From assembly GCA_030018315.1 (NCBI GenBank), contig JASEGA010000021.1, forward strand, positions 1 to 35,712: 35,712 bases of DNA, in the 5' to 3' direction. Positions 1-7,025 of the stretch are shown piece by piece; the stretch's first letter is position 1; each line of letters opens with the position of its first letter. The notes under the pieces are model-generated. The model made no database searches. It was given only the letters and a program-made list of their open reading frames with translations, and was not told the origin of the DNA. The stretch is from a bacterium. GTDB lineage: Bacteria; Hydrothermota; UBA3073; JACQXS01; JAGMCI01. Made by a program: the position numbers and the translations under genes.

Positions 1-104
1 CAAGCAAAAAGTGGGAGGTGATTTAAAAATTTTAGCATCTGTAGTCTCTTTATTTACAAAGAATTACGAATGCTAAACAGCCTTAATTAAGAAAGGAGGG
101 GAAG

Positions 105-1880
105 ATGAAAAGCATGTATATTTTTATAAGTTTGCTTCTTATTTCTACTACAATAGAGGCAGAGCTTCCTACTGCAAAAGGATTAGTAAAGTCAAATGAA
201 AGGCTCAGTCTGTTCAATCTTCAATTGAGGCAACTTTTTCAATCCAATTCGCAGAATCCTGTGGATAGGTTAGAATATAAGCCTGAGTGCATTTTGCCGA
301 TACCACAACATAGGGAAGGCGATTATACTTTTGGCAAGAATATTCAGGTAAATGATGATTCAGCAGGCACAGCATATCACTCTACAAGAGGGGCTGGAGG
401 TGCTAATATCATTGTAGCACGTGGTGACACGCTATATATTGTGTGGTCAGATGCTCGTGAGTGTACAACTGGTTCACAGATTTACTTTGCTAAAAGTATA
501 AATGGAGGTGTGAGCTTTCTACCAAATGTTAAAGTAGATGATATACCTCCACACTCATCAATTAAGTTGGCACCTTCTATAGCAGTTGACGGCCTTGGTA
601 GAATCTATATAGCTTGGTCAGATTCACGAAGCGGAAATTTTGATGTATATTTTGCAAAGAGTGAGGACGGTGGTGTAACTTTCAGTAAAAATATATGTGT
701 AACTGACACAGGTAGCCGAACGAATCAGGATGTGAGCATAGGAGTGGCTGGTGATAATATTTACATTGTATGGGCTGACACGAGACACTGGGATGGTTCT
801 GGTAATCCTAGAGAGTATATCTATTCTGACAGAAGCAGAGATGGTGGGCTCACATTTGGGAAAGATATAAAAGTTGATGACTTCCATGTGGATGGTCCAC
901 CAGTGAGTGAGATGTGTCCATGTATTGATGTAATAGGAGATACTGTATATGTTGTATGGTATCATTTGAATTTTGATCCACTTGAGGGGAATATTCGGTT
1001 TGACAAAAGCATTGATGGTGGTGTAACATTTGGAACTGACGTTAAGATTCCAGCATCCGGATTCATGCAGCTTTATCCCTCTCTCACAGTTGATAGGAAT
1101 AGTACAATCCACATAGCCTTTTATAATGTGACTAATGCATTCATCCTCCAAGTCCTGTATGCAAAGAGTACAGATGGTGGTGCTTCATTTAGCCAAATTA
1201 CGGAGGTCACAGATACGACATTGCGTTTCAGTGGCAGCAGTATAGATATAGCTACTGATACAGACTGCAACCCATATATTGTGTGGGAAGACGGGAGAGA
1301 TTCAGTAGGCATCACTCATCCATACTTTAGCTATAGCGATGATGGCGGTAATTCATTTAGCAAGAATGTACGAGTAGTGGATAAACCGGGTACAATAGGT
1401 GATGTGGACCAATATGGAGTGGGATTAGCAGTAGATGATAACAAAAATGTCTATGCAGTATGGAGTGATAGACGCAACCATAACAAGTGGTATGATATAT
1501 ATTTTGCTAAAGGGACACAAGTAGGAATAGAAGAAAGCTCAAAGCTCAAAGCTCAAAACTTAAAACTGGAAACCTATCCTAACCCATTTAACAGAGAGAC
1601 TGTTATCTATTATCTCTATTTATCAGGAAAACACGATGATTATCCAATTAACCTCGCCTGTCATAGTGAAGTGGCGGGCAGGGATTTGCGATTAGCGATT
1701 TATGACTTGACTGGCAGATTAGTTCGCACATTTCCAATTTCCAATTCCATTACTTGGGATGGTAGAGATAATTGTGGCAAGTTATTACCGAGTGGTGTCT
1801 ACTTTTGCAAGTTATTCACAGAATCCTGCGGACGGGTAGATGATAAGAGTTTAACCAAGCAAATCATTCTGTTGAGGTAA
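105..1880 (+). CDS. Secreted Asp-box (BNR/sialidase-like) beta-propeller protein with C-terminal sorting domain
   Basis: 591 residues. An N-terminal signal peptide ends near residue 19 (TTIEA). The body has six Asp-box-like repeats of the form S-x-D-G-G-x-x-F followed by K-N-V-x-V-x-D, each preceded by a V-W-S-D/W-E-D strand, as expected for a six- or seven-bladed propeller of the sialidase/BNR superfamily. I see no sialidase arginine triad, so catalysis is doubtful; carbohydrate or surface binding is more likely. Residues about 500-591 form a FlgD-like/Por-type C-terminal domain (YPNPFN, IYDLTGRLV, WDG, LPSGVYFCKL, ending KQIILLR) of the type used for export and surface attachment in WOR-3/Bacteroidetes-like bacteria. 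The start has a strong Shine-Dalgarno (AGGAGGGG). Three short DNA repeats fall inside the frame (about 251-269, 1535-1565, 1817-1836); see findings. Exact ligand unknown. Confidence 0.85.
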   Translation: MKSMYIFISLLLISTTIEAELPTAKGLVKSNERLSLFNLQLRQLFQSNSQNPVDRLEYKPECILPIPQHREGDYTFGKNIQVNDDSAGTAYHSTRGAGGANIIVARGDTLYIVWSDARECTTGSQIYFAKSINGGVSFLPNVKVDDIPPHSSIKLAPSIAVDGLGRIYIAWSDSRSGNFDVYFAKSEDGGVTFSKNICVTDTGSRTNQDVSIGVAGDNIYIVWADTRHWDGSGNPREYIYSDRSRDGGLTFGKDIKVDDFHVDGPPVSEMCPCIDVIGDTVYVVWYHLNFDPLEGNIRFDKSIDGGVTFGTDVKIPASGFMQLYPSLTVDRNSTIHIAFYNVTNAFILQVLYAKSTDGGASFSQITEVTDTTLRFSGSSIDIATDTDCNPYIVWEDGRDSVGITHPYFSYSDDGGNSFSKNVRVVDKPGTIGDVDQYGVGLAVDDNKNVYAVWSDRRNHNKWYDIYFAKGTQVGIEESSKLKAQNLKLETYPNPFNRETVIYYLYLSGKHDDYPINLACHSEVAGRDLRLAIYDLTGRLVRTFPISNSITWDGRDNCGKLLPSGVYFCKLFTESCGRVDDKSLTKQIILLR

Positions 1881-2013
1881 GACTTAAATTATGAAAATTA
1901 TGAGAAATCTAAATCCAAAATAGTAGTCAAAGCTCAAAAGTAGGGAGTGCCTCTCTCCAGTAAGAAGGTGAGTTTTGCATTAGGAAGGAAATTGGGGTGG
2001 TATCTGATTTTTC

Positions 2014-2041
2014 TTGACAACCAATTTTTTTAATGTAATAT
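2014..2041 (+). promoter_or_regulatory. Sigma-A-type promoter of the pseudopilin-like gene
   Basis: TTGACA at 2014-2019, 16-bp spacer, TAATAT at 2036-2041. The start codon at 2051 is only 9 nt beyond the -10 box, so the transcript should have almost no 5' leader; no Shine-Dalgarno is visible. Confidence 0.6.
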
Positions 2042-2050
2042 TTCGGTGTA

Positions 2051-2554
2051 ATGATAAAGAAACGCTTTCCTTGGCTTGAGTTTTTGATAGGAGTATCGGC
2101 GTGTAGCTTATTATGGCTACTTGGCTACCCTCAGTATGAGGAAAGAGCAACTATAGCTAAACGCTACCAGGTGCGTGTAAATATGTATACACTTGCAGCT
2201 GCTATTGAGAATTATGCAGCCTATAATAATGGTAAATTTCCTACTCAATTAGCAGATTTTGCAGAGTTCTTTGCCCCACCTATAAATCCATACACTCACA
2301 AACCAATTGGGAAGGAGGAAATAAAAATATTCCAATATGAGTCGAAAGATGAGCCAAGAGCTAAGTCTATTGAAAGTAAGAATGGCAGGCTCCGTGGTGC
2401 CCCAGGTACATTAGCTTACGGTTACTTTATTACTCCTGAAGACACACTCCCCTCTGCTTATGGGATTGTAGGATTTGGGCAAGATGGTGCGCCACTTGCA
2501 GACCGTCTACCATCAGGTGAAATAGAAGTCTTTATCTTACACGAGAGCGATTGA
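2051..2554 (+). CDS. Pseudopilin-like (type II secretion GspG/type IV pilin-like) protein
   Basis: 167 residues. A short basic head (MIKKR) precedes FPWLE and a hydrophobic stretch of about 17 residues, then a helical segment (YPQYEERATIAKRYQ, NMYTLAAAIENYAAYNNGKFP) that strongly resembles the alpha-1 helix of type II secretion and type IV pilins, including the N-Y-x-x-x-x-G-x-F/Y-P boundary. A Glu sits five residues after the Arg, where the conserved Glu+5 of a processed pilin would be, but the usual Gly at -1 is Arg and Pro is at +2, so processing by PilD is uncertain. The C-terminal half resembles the calcium-loop region of GspG-like proteins. It stands alone with its own promoter; no secretion ATPase or other pilin gene is nearby. 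Function in assembly is inferred. Confidence 0.6.
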   Translation: MIKKRFPWLEFLIGVSACSLLWLLGYPQYEERATIAKRYQVRVNMYTLAAAIENYAAYNNGKFPTQLADFAEFFAPPINPYTHKPIGKEEIKIFQYESKDEPRAKSIESKNGRLRGAPGTLAYGYFITPEDTLPSAYGIVGFGQDGAPLADRLPSGEIEVFILHESD

Positions 2555-2838
2555 ATAAATTCAAAACTTAAATCTCTAAAACAAATACCTAAATTCCTAA
2601 AGCATTAACCGCAGATGAACACAGATAAACACTGATTATTTAAGGATAAACACGTTTTTTTATTTTTACTCAAGAAATCTGTGTACATCAGCGTCTATCT
2701 GCGGTTTCAAAAATTAACGCATTATCACGGTTAAAATTACATACCAAAATGCAAAAATTGACAACGAAGTTGACATTAGAGCGTCATATTTGAATTTTGA
2801 TTTGTCATTTTGCATTTTGATATTTAATATTTATTCTA
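2555..2838. other. Non-coding stretch made mostly of repeats
   Basis: No credible gene. Contains the imperfect inverted repeat described separately (2607-2707) and, around 2745-2825, AT-rich text built of TTTTGCATTTTGAT- and CATTTTGCATTTTG-like units, the same style of short repeat as the AAAATGC units at the bamD start (8792-8809). No terminator or promoter could be assigned. Confidence 0.5.
2607..2707. repeat. Imperfect long inverted repeat (about 101 bp)
   Basis: Left arm begins AACCGCAGATGAACACAGAT at 2607; the right arm ends ATCTGCGGTTT at 2707. The arms of about 33 nt pair with scattered mismatches around a T-rich centre. Resembles the dispersed CCGCAGATGAACACAGAT repeat I recognise from many environmental bacterial genomes (memory, not a search). 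Confidence 0.7.
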
Positions 2839-3000
2839 CGCCGCCGACAGGAATCGGACCTCCACACCCAGCTCCGTCCCGCACAAAATAGTGTGCCCGG
2901 AGGGACTTGAACCCTCAACCATTGGCTCCGGAGGCCAACGCTCTATCCAATTGAGCTACGAGCACATTTGTGCGGGATAGCCATTGAGCTACGGGGGCTC
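2839..3000 (-). other. Degenerate tRNA-like halves enclosing the tRNA-Arg gene
   Basis: On the minus strand, 2998 reads GCCCCCGTAGCTCAATGG, a standard tRNA 5' half (acceptor strand plus D-stem start). After the complete tRNA-Arg, 2860-2840 reads a T-arm-like GGTCCGATTCC followed by CGGCGGC, which pairs with GCCCCCG at six of seven positions. Between these halves and the tRNA-Arg lies an 11-bp perfect inverted repeat (2877-2887 and 2967-2977). No anticodon arm remains in the outer copy, the T-loop has C instead of T at position 55, and the T-stem is imperfect. I read it as a broken tRNA, or a tRNA-like fold, carrying tRNA-Arg at the tip of an extended stem. Confidence 0.55.
2892..2965 (-). tRNA. 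tRNA-Arg (anticodon CCG)
   Basis: All arms fold: acceptor GTGCTCG with CGGGCAC (one G-U pair), D-stem GCTC/GAGC, anticodon stem TTGGC/GCCAA around loop CTCCGGA (anticodon CCG, reads CGG), and T-arm GAGGG-TTCAAGT-CCCTC. Discriminator A is at 2892. CCA is not encoded (the 3' continuation is CTATTTT). Closely matches the usual bacterial tRNA-Arg(CCG). Confidence 0.94.
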
Positions 3001-3061
3001 CCTTCTCAATCGAGATAAATTCTTCTGTTATAATAGTCCATAAGTTCATAAATGTCAATAT

Positions 3062-4003
3062 TTAATATAATTTAAATGTCGCTTTTGCAAAGACTCCCAG
3101 CAGACATAGACGTTCTTGTATCCGACATCCGATAGAAAGTTGCCACCATTTACTTATTACTTGTGCAGGATTAGAAGAGGTTCTAAGTGTACAGATGGCA
3201 TCAAGTCTTAATTTTTTTGTTGCTTCTATACATTTATCTATGACAGCTTTCGGATTCTCTATTACTCCACCATGTCCAGTAATTATGAGCTTAGGGTTAA
3301 GCCCTTGTATAATCTTAAGTGAAGAGATAGCAGCATCAATATCAGATGATGGCATATTCAGGACTGCAAATGGTATATGTTTACCATGAGCGATAAGGTC
3401 GCCTGTTATAAGAATATTTTCATTAGTAATGTAAAAGCCAACCTCCTCCGGAGTATGACCTGGCAAATATAGTACTTTAATTCCGTTCAATAGTTCACCA
3501 TTTTTGAATATGCCATCTACTTTAACCTTTCTCCAATTTAGAGTTATAGAGTTCACGCCTAACTTTGTTAACGATTCCGTAATCTTTTCTATCACTTTAG
3601 CTTTTTTGGGTTCATTTTTAAAAATATGAGTAAGTAGGGGGGCAACGCTTTCCTTTTGCTGATTTGAAACAGCCTGCACAGGGTGAGGCGACTCCAAGAT
3701 AGTTTTTGCTATAGGATGACAAAAGACTTTTGAGTTAAATTTGGACTTCAAAAATCTGACAGCTTGAGAATGGTCAGGGTGGGCATGTGTAAGCCAGATT
3801 TCGTCTATTGCTTGGACTCCAAGTTCATTTAATTTTGATAGTAGGCGTGATGAGTTACCAAACGCTGTAATTCCGGGGTCAACTATTATAGATTTACCCT
3901 GCCTCTTTGAAAAAGGGTGGAGTAAACCATTCTTTATAAGTACGGAGTTAGAATGGACAAATCTTTGCTTGAACAAAAATATATGGTCAGAAATCTGTAT
4001 CAA
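3062..4003 (-). CDS. MBL-fold (metallo-beta-lactamase superfamily) hydrolase
   Basis: 313 residues. Metal-binding motif THAHPDHSQA, a second zinc region LYLPGHTPEEVGF, the Asp strand NILITGDLIAHG and a late His in IITGHGG are all present and ordered as in glyoxalase II/RNase Z-like MBL proteins. A helical segment of about 80 residues is inserted between the HxHxDH motif and the GHT motif, as in several broad-specificity MBL hydrolases. Substrate unknown. The only start consistent with the fold is TTG at 4003, since an in-frame TGA is three codons upstream; no Shine-Dalgarno is visible. It lies 53 nt downstream of the penicillin-binding protein gene, with a 27-bp palindrome between them, and may be expressed by read-through. 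The final 25 residues are Cys/Trp-rich and unlike the family. Confidence 0.85.
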   Translation of the reverse strand: MIQISDHIFLFKQRFVHSNSVLIKNGLLHPFSKRQGKSIIVDPGITAFGNSSRLLSKLNELGVQAIDEIWLTHAHPDHSQAVRFLKSKFNSKVFCHPIAKTILESPHPVQAVSNQQKESVAPLLTHIFKNEPKKAKVIEKITESLTKLGVNSITLNWRKVKVDGIFKNGELLNGIKVLYLPGHTPEEVGFYITNENILITGDLIAHGKHIPFAVLNMPSSDIDAAISSLKIIQGLNPKLIITGHGGVIENPKAVIDKCIEATKKLRLDAICTLRTSSNPAQVISKWWQLSIGCRIQERLCLLGVFAKATFKLY

Positions 4004-4012
4004 AATTGGTCA

Positions 4013-4039
4013 GTAGGGGCAGGGTTACCCTGCCCCTAC
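4013..4039. repeat. 27-bp perfect palindrome (element copy A)
   Basis: Arms GTAGGGGCAGGGT and ACCCTGCCCCTAC are perfect 13-bp complements around one central base. Same length and consensus as the two copies inside purL (26887-26913 and 26997-27023). Lies between the pbp and MBL genes, with no T-tract beyond it, so it is not a typical intrinsic terminator. Confidence 0.92.
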
Positions 4040-4056
4040 ATCAGTTACGCTACCTA

Positions 4057-6057
4057 CTACTTCTTCTTTACTGAGCTATGTATATCACAGACTGTAGCTG
4101 GCTCAGTTCCGTTAATAAAAACTTCTTCTCTTACAGATTCGCAAAAAGGGGTCGCAAGTTTACCAGAAGTCTCGCATATCTTCTTGGTTACAATTCCTTG
4201 CGGTGCCTCAAATGCTTCAATTAGTGTATCTCTTGTTGCCTTTATCATAAAATCAGTCCATATAGGGAGCGCAAATACTGAGCCAGTAGCATTCTTATAA
4301 ATCTTCTTCATTTGGTCATATCCAACCCATACTCCACAAGCAAGTGAAGGTGTAAACCCAATAAACCAAGCATCAGTGCAATTATCTGTTGTCCCAGTCT
4401 TACCGGCTGATGGTATAGTAAATCCCAATACTCTTGCATTAACTCCTGTCCCTTCATCTAATACACTTTGCATTAAGCTTGTTATCAAATAAGCAGTTTC
4501 ACAGGATATAATTTGTTCACTAAATTCTTGGTGTTCGTATAAAAGCTTGCCTTTCTCATCTACTATCTTTTGTATCATAAATGGTATAGTTCTTACTCCA
4601 TAATTAGCAAGTGTAGCAAAAGCTGATACCATGTCAATGAGTGTAACTGAGCTACAGCCGAGTGCCAGTGAGAGCACTGGTTCAAGTGGCGATGTTATCC
4701 CCAACCTCCTTGCATATCCAATCACTTTTTCAGGCCCAATCCTCATAATAAGTCTAATAGCAACAAGATTTCTTGATAATGCAAGCCCCTTGCGTAAAGT
4801 TACTGGACCAAGAAATTGGTTGTCAAAGTTGCTCGGTGAGTAGATGCCTGCTCCCGGTATATTAACAGTAATTGAGTCATCAAGTACAATAGATGCAGGT
4901 GTATAACCTGATTCTAGTGCAGCTATCCAAGTAAATGGCTTAAATGCAGACCCCGGCTGCCGTCTTGCATCCATAGCTCGATTAAACATGCTTTTACTAA
5001 AATCTCTACCCCCAACCATGGATAGTATTGCACCGGTCTTTGGCTCAATTGCAACTATAGCAGATTGCAACGGCTCAAGAGTATCTCTAAATCTATAAGT
5101 AATGTCAAGTCTGTTGAGCCCCTCTTTAACAGATTTTTCAGCCGCCTGTTGCAAGTCAATATCAAGAGTAGTATAAATTGAGGCACCGCCTCGATAGAGT
5201 AAGTCGGGTCCAAATCTCTCTGTTACCCATTTCTTAACTTCTTCTACAAAATAAAGCCCAATTCCTTGAGGTATTGGACTTCTAATAACTCCGAGTGGTG
5301 CATTTTTAACCCTCGCTGCCTCTTCTTTTGAGATTATTCCTTCATTAGCCATCAAATTAAGAACAAATGCCCTACGTCTAATAGCAGACATTGGATGAAT
5401 GATAGGGTTATATAATATAGGACCTCTCGGCAGTCCAGCAAGTAAAGCACACTCTGCAATAGAAAGCTCAGTTGCGGACTTACCAAAATAGAGCTCAGCT
5501 GCAGACTCTACCCCATAAGCACCATTTCCATAATAAATTTGATTTAGATAAAGTTCGAGAATGTCAGACTTAGAATAACTATGTTCAATATTGATGGCAA
5601 GTAAAGTTTCTTTGATTTTGCGAAGTACACTCCTTTCCTGAGTTAAAAAAAGGTTGCGTGCCAGTTGCTGTGTTATTGTTGAACCTCCTTGTGTAACTCT
5701 TAGATGCAAAATGTTAGCAAGCATAGCCCTTGTAATCCCAGACAGGTCAATGCCCCAATGACGATAAAATTTTCTATCCTCAGCCAAAATAGTAGCATCA
5801 ATAAGTGGTTTTGGAATATCTTCAAGTGGAATAGGAATTCTTCTCTGTTCGTAAAATTCGTGTAACACTTTACCATTCCTATCATAGAGACGCGTAATTT
5901 TAGATGGAATATAGCTCTCAAGTAAAGTCACAGATGGTAGTGTCTTATTTAGAGTATAAACAAGTGAGAACAAAAAACCGGCACAAAAACTGTAAATACC
6001 AAAAACTACGAATACAATTTTTTTTATTTTTATTGTTTTTGCTTTACGCTTTTTCAT
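4057..6057 (-). CDS. Class A penicillin-binding protein (PBP1A-type glycosyltransferase/transpeptidase)
   Basis: 666 residues from the ATG at 6057. Basic N-terminus, one membrane segment (about residues 14-38), then a GT51 glycosyltransferase domain with catalytic Glu93 in the EDRKFYRHWG motif and QGGSTITQQLARN. The transpeptidase domain has GSAFKPF (Ser370, Lys373), SRN (428-430) and KTGTTDN (553-555), so both activities look intact. It polymerises lipid II glycan strands and cross-links peptides in the periplasm. An upstream in-frame TTG at 6093 is rejected as the start because it is the first base triplet of the -35 box. The promoter lies 7 nt before the ATG, so the mRNA should be leaderless. 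MITE copy 1 sits just upstream. Confidence 0.95.
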   Translation of the reverse strand: MKKRKAKTIKIKKIVFVVFGIYSFCAGFLFSLVYTLNKTLPSVTLLESYIPSKITRLYDRNGKVLHEFYEQRRIPIPLEDIPKPLIDATILAEDRKFYRHWGIDLSGITRAMLANILHLRVTQGGSTITQQLARNLFLTQERSVLRKIKETLLAINIEHSYSKSDILELYLNQIYYGNGAYGVESAAELYFGKSATELSIAECALLAGLPRGPILYNPIIHPMSAIRRRAFVLNLMANEGIISKEEAARVKNAPLGVIRSPIPQGIGLYFVEEVKKWVTERFGPDLLYRGGASIYTTLDIDLQQAAEKSVKEGLNRLDITYRFRDTLEPLQSAIVAIEPKTGAILSMVGGRDFSKSMFNRAMDARRQPGSAFKPFTWIAALESGYTPASIVLDDSITVNIPGAGIYSPSNFDNQFLGPVTLRKGLALSRNLVAIRLIMRIGPEKVIGYARRLGITSPLEPVLSLALGCSSVTLIDMVSAFATLANYGVRTIPFMIQKIVDEKGKLLYEHQEFSEQIISCETAYLITSLMQSVLDEGTGVNARVLGFTIPSAGKTGTTDNCTDAWFIGFTPSLACGVWVGYDQMKKIYKNATGSVFALPIWTDFMIKATRDTLIEAFEAPQGIVTKKICETSGKLATPFCESVREEVFINGTEPATVCDIHSSVKKK

Positions 6058-6064
6058 AATTTCT

Positions 6065-6093
6065 ATTATAGTATAAATCGCAACTTCTGTCAA
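6065..6093 (-). promoter_or_regulatory. Perfect consensus sigma-A promoter of the class A PBP gene
   Basis: On the minus strand TTGACA (6093-6088), exactly 17 bp, TATAAT (6070-6065). The ATG begins 7 nt after the -10 box, which places the expected transcription start at or within a base of the start codon. Confidence 0.8.
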
Positions 6094-6116
6094 TCCAAAA
6101 TTTTTTTTAAAAAAAC

Positions 6117-6277
6117 TTGCTTTATTGAATAATTCGCTTTACAAAACTTGTAACACCTTAATTGACACCGATTTATGAGATTCTTCACTTTGTTCAAAAT
6201 GACAAGGTCAAAATTGTCTAAAACCAAGTCAGAGGTTGAAAATCAAAGGTGCCAAAAATATTTATTCAACAAAGCAA
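6117..6277. mobile_element. MITE-like element, copy 1 (161 bp)
   Basis: Bounded by 16-bp terminal inverted repeats: TTGCTTTATTGAATAA on the left, TTATTCAACAAAGCAA on the right (one mismatch). About 93% identical by eye to 14076-14237. No coding capacity. Contains an internal GAGATTCTTCACTTTGTTCA module related to the insertion in the SPOR gene at 16981-17020. Sits between the divergent pbp and lipoprotein promoters, so both promoters lie at its edges. Confidence 0.85.
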
Positions 6278-6284
6278 ATAAAAC

Positions 6285-6312
6285 TTGACAAGTTTTTAAA
6301 TATAAATATAAT
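6285..6312 (+). promoter_or_regulatory. Sigma-A-type promoter of the two-lipoprotein operon
   Basis: TTGACA at 6285-6290, 16 bp, TATAAT at 6307-6312. The -35 box lies inside a perfect palindrome, AAAACTTG-A-CAAGTTTT (6280-6296), 3 nt from the right end of the MITE; a dimeric regulator could read it. The start codon is 185 nt away, so this gene, unlike several others here, has a long leader. Confidence 0.65.
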
Positions 6313-6462
6313 TTTAAAATTACTAAAAGCAGAAGCAGTTATTGTAGTTATCTAAAATAACAGGGGTTAAAATTTTTGACTGCTACTAACTTTTTGAAAG
6401 GGGGTGATAAAGTATAAAAAGAAAAGAGGATTTTTGGGAGGAGTGACTTGAAGTGTTAATGG

Positions 6463-6485
6463 TTACTCCAAATAAATTGGAGTAA
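6463..6485 (+). promoter_or_regulatory. 9-bp stem-loop just 5' of the Shine-Dalgarno
   Basis: TTACTCCAA, loop ATAAA, TTGGAGTAA: a perfect 9-bp stem directly abutting AGGAGGTG. It is at the end of a leader of about 180 nt (6313-6497) in which no gene is convincing. Such hairpins beside a ribosome site often stabilise abundant lipoprotein or porin mRNAs; that role is inferred. Confidence 0.55.
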
Positions 6486-6497
6486 AGGAGGTGTAAT

Positions 6498-7010
6498 ATG
6501 AAGAAGGGGGCATATCTTTTAGCCATATTTGGCATAGTTGCTCTCATTTTAGGCTGCGAAGCTCAAAGAGTGAGACAAGCAGTCGAGGGACTGAAGCCTG
6601 AAGTCCAAAATCTTGCTACAAAGCTGGACGCTGCCAAGGGGATATTGGGAACAGTTGGGGATTTGGAGGCTAAAATAGCTGGTAAAGTAGAGAAGGCGCA
6701 GATTGACGAGCTCTTGGGTAAAATAAGTGAGACGAAGACCTCTATAGCAGATGTATTGGCGCTTGAGGATAAGATTGGAACACTTATGGATACACTTGTA
6801 ATTCTTGATAGGAAGGCGACTGGTAAAGTGAAAGAAGATGTATCCGCTCTCTCCGCAAAAGTAGGTGAGTTAAGTGCAGGCTTAGGTGCATTTAGGGCTG
6901 CAGATATGAGACTTGATAACTTAAAGGCAAAGCTTGAGGCAATGAAGGAAGTACCAGCACCTAAGAAAGCAATACCAGCTAAGCCTAAGATAAAGAAGAA
7001 AGTAAAGTAG
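6498..7010 (+). CDS. Small coiled-coil lipoprotein with Lys/Pro-rich tail
   Basis: 170 residues. Lipobox LILGC places the mature N-terminus at Cys20. The mature chain is almost wholly helical, with heptad-spaced Leu/Val/Ile, repeated A-K-x-G and V-x-x-L-x-x-K-I segments and no aromatic core, so a long coiled coil is likely. It ends in a Lys/Pro/Ala tail (from about 153: VPAPKKAIPAKPKIKKKVK), a charged end that could sit on peptidoglycan or DNA-free polyanion. This architecture recalls Lpp-like envelope spacers, but I recognise no family. Strong Shine-Dalgarno AAGGAGGTG. Cotranscribed with the next lipoprotein (15-nt gap). Abundant expression is inferred from the promoter, leader hairpin and SD. 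Confidence 0.85.
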   Translation: MKKGAYLLAIFGIVALILGCEAQRVRQAVEGLKPEVQNLATKLDAAKGILGTVGDLEAKIAGKVEKAQIDELLGKISETKTSIADVLALEDKIGTLMDTLVILDRKATGKVKEDVSALSAKVGELSAGLGAFRAADMRLDNLKAKLEAMKEVPAPKKAIPAKPKIKKKVK

Positions 7011-7025
7011 TATATATGTGGAGGA

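Noticed and set aside
2839-3000. tmRNA or group I intron as explanation of the split tRNA halves
   Set aside because: No tag-peptide frame, no GGGGCTGATTCTGG-like 5' end, and no intron core; the insert is itself a tRNA.
6058-6093. In-frame TTG as start of the PBP gene
   Set aside because: It is the first triplet of a perfect TTGACA-N17-TATAAT promoter; the ATG at 6057 starts the normal basic N-terminus.
6407-6450. Small ORF (GTG start) in the lipoprotein leader
   Set aside because: The purine run abuts the GTG without spacing and the 15-codon product has no support.
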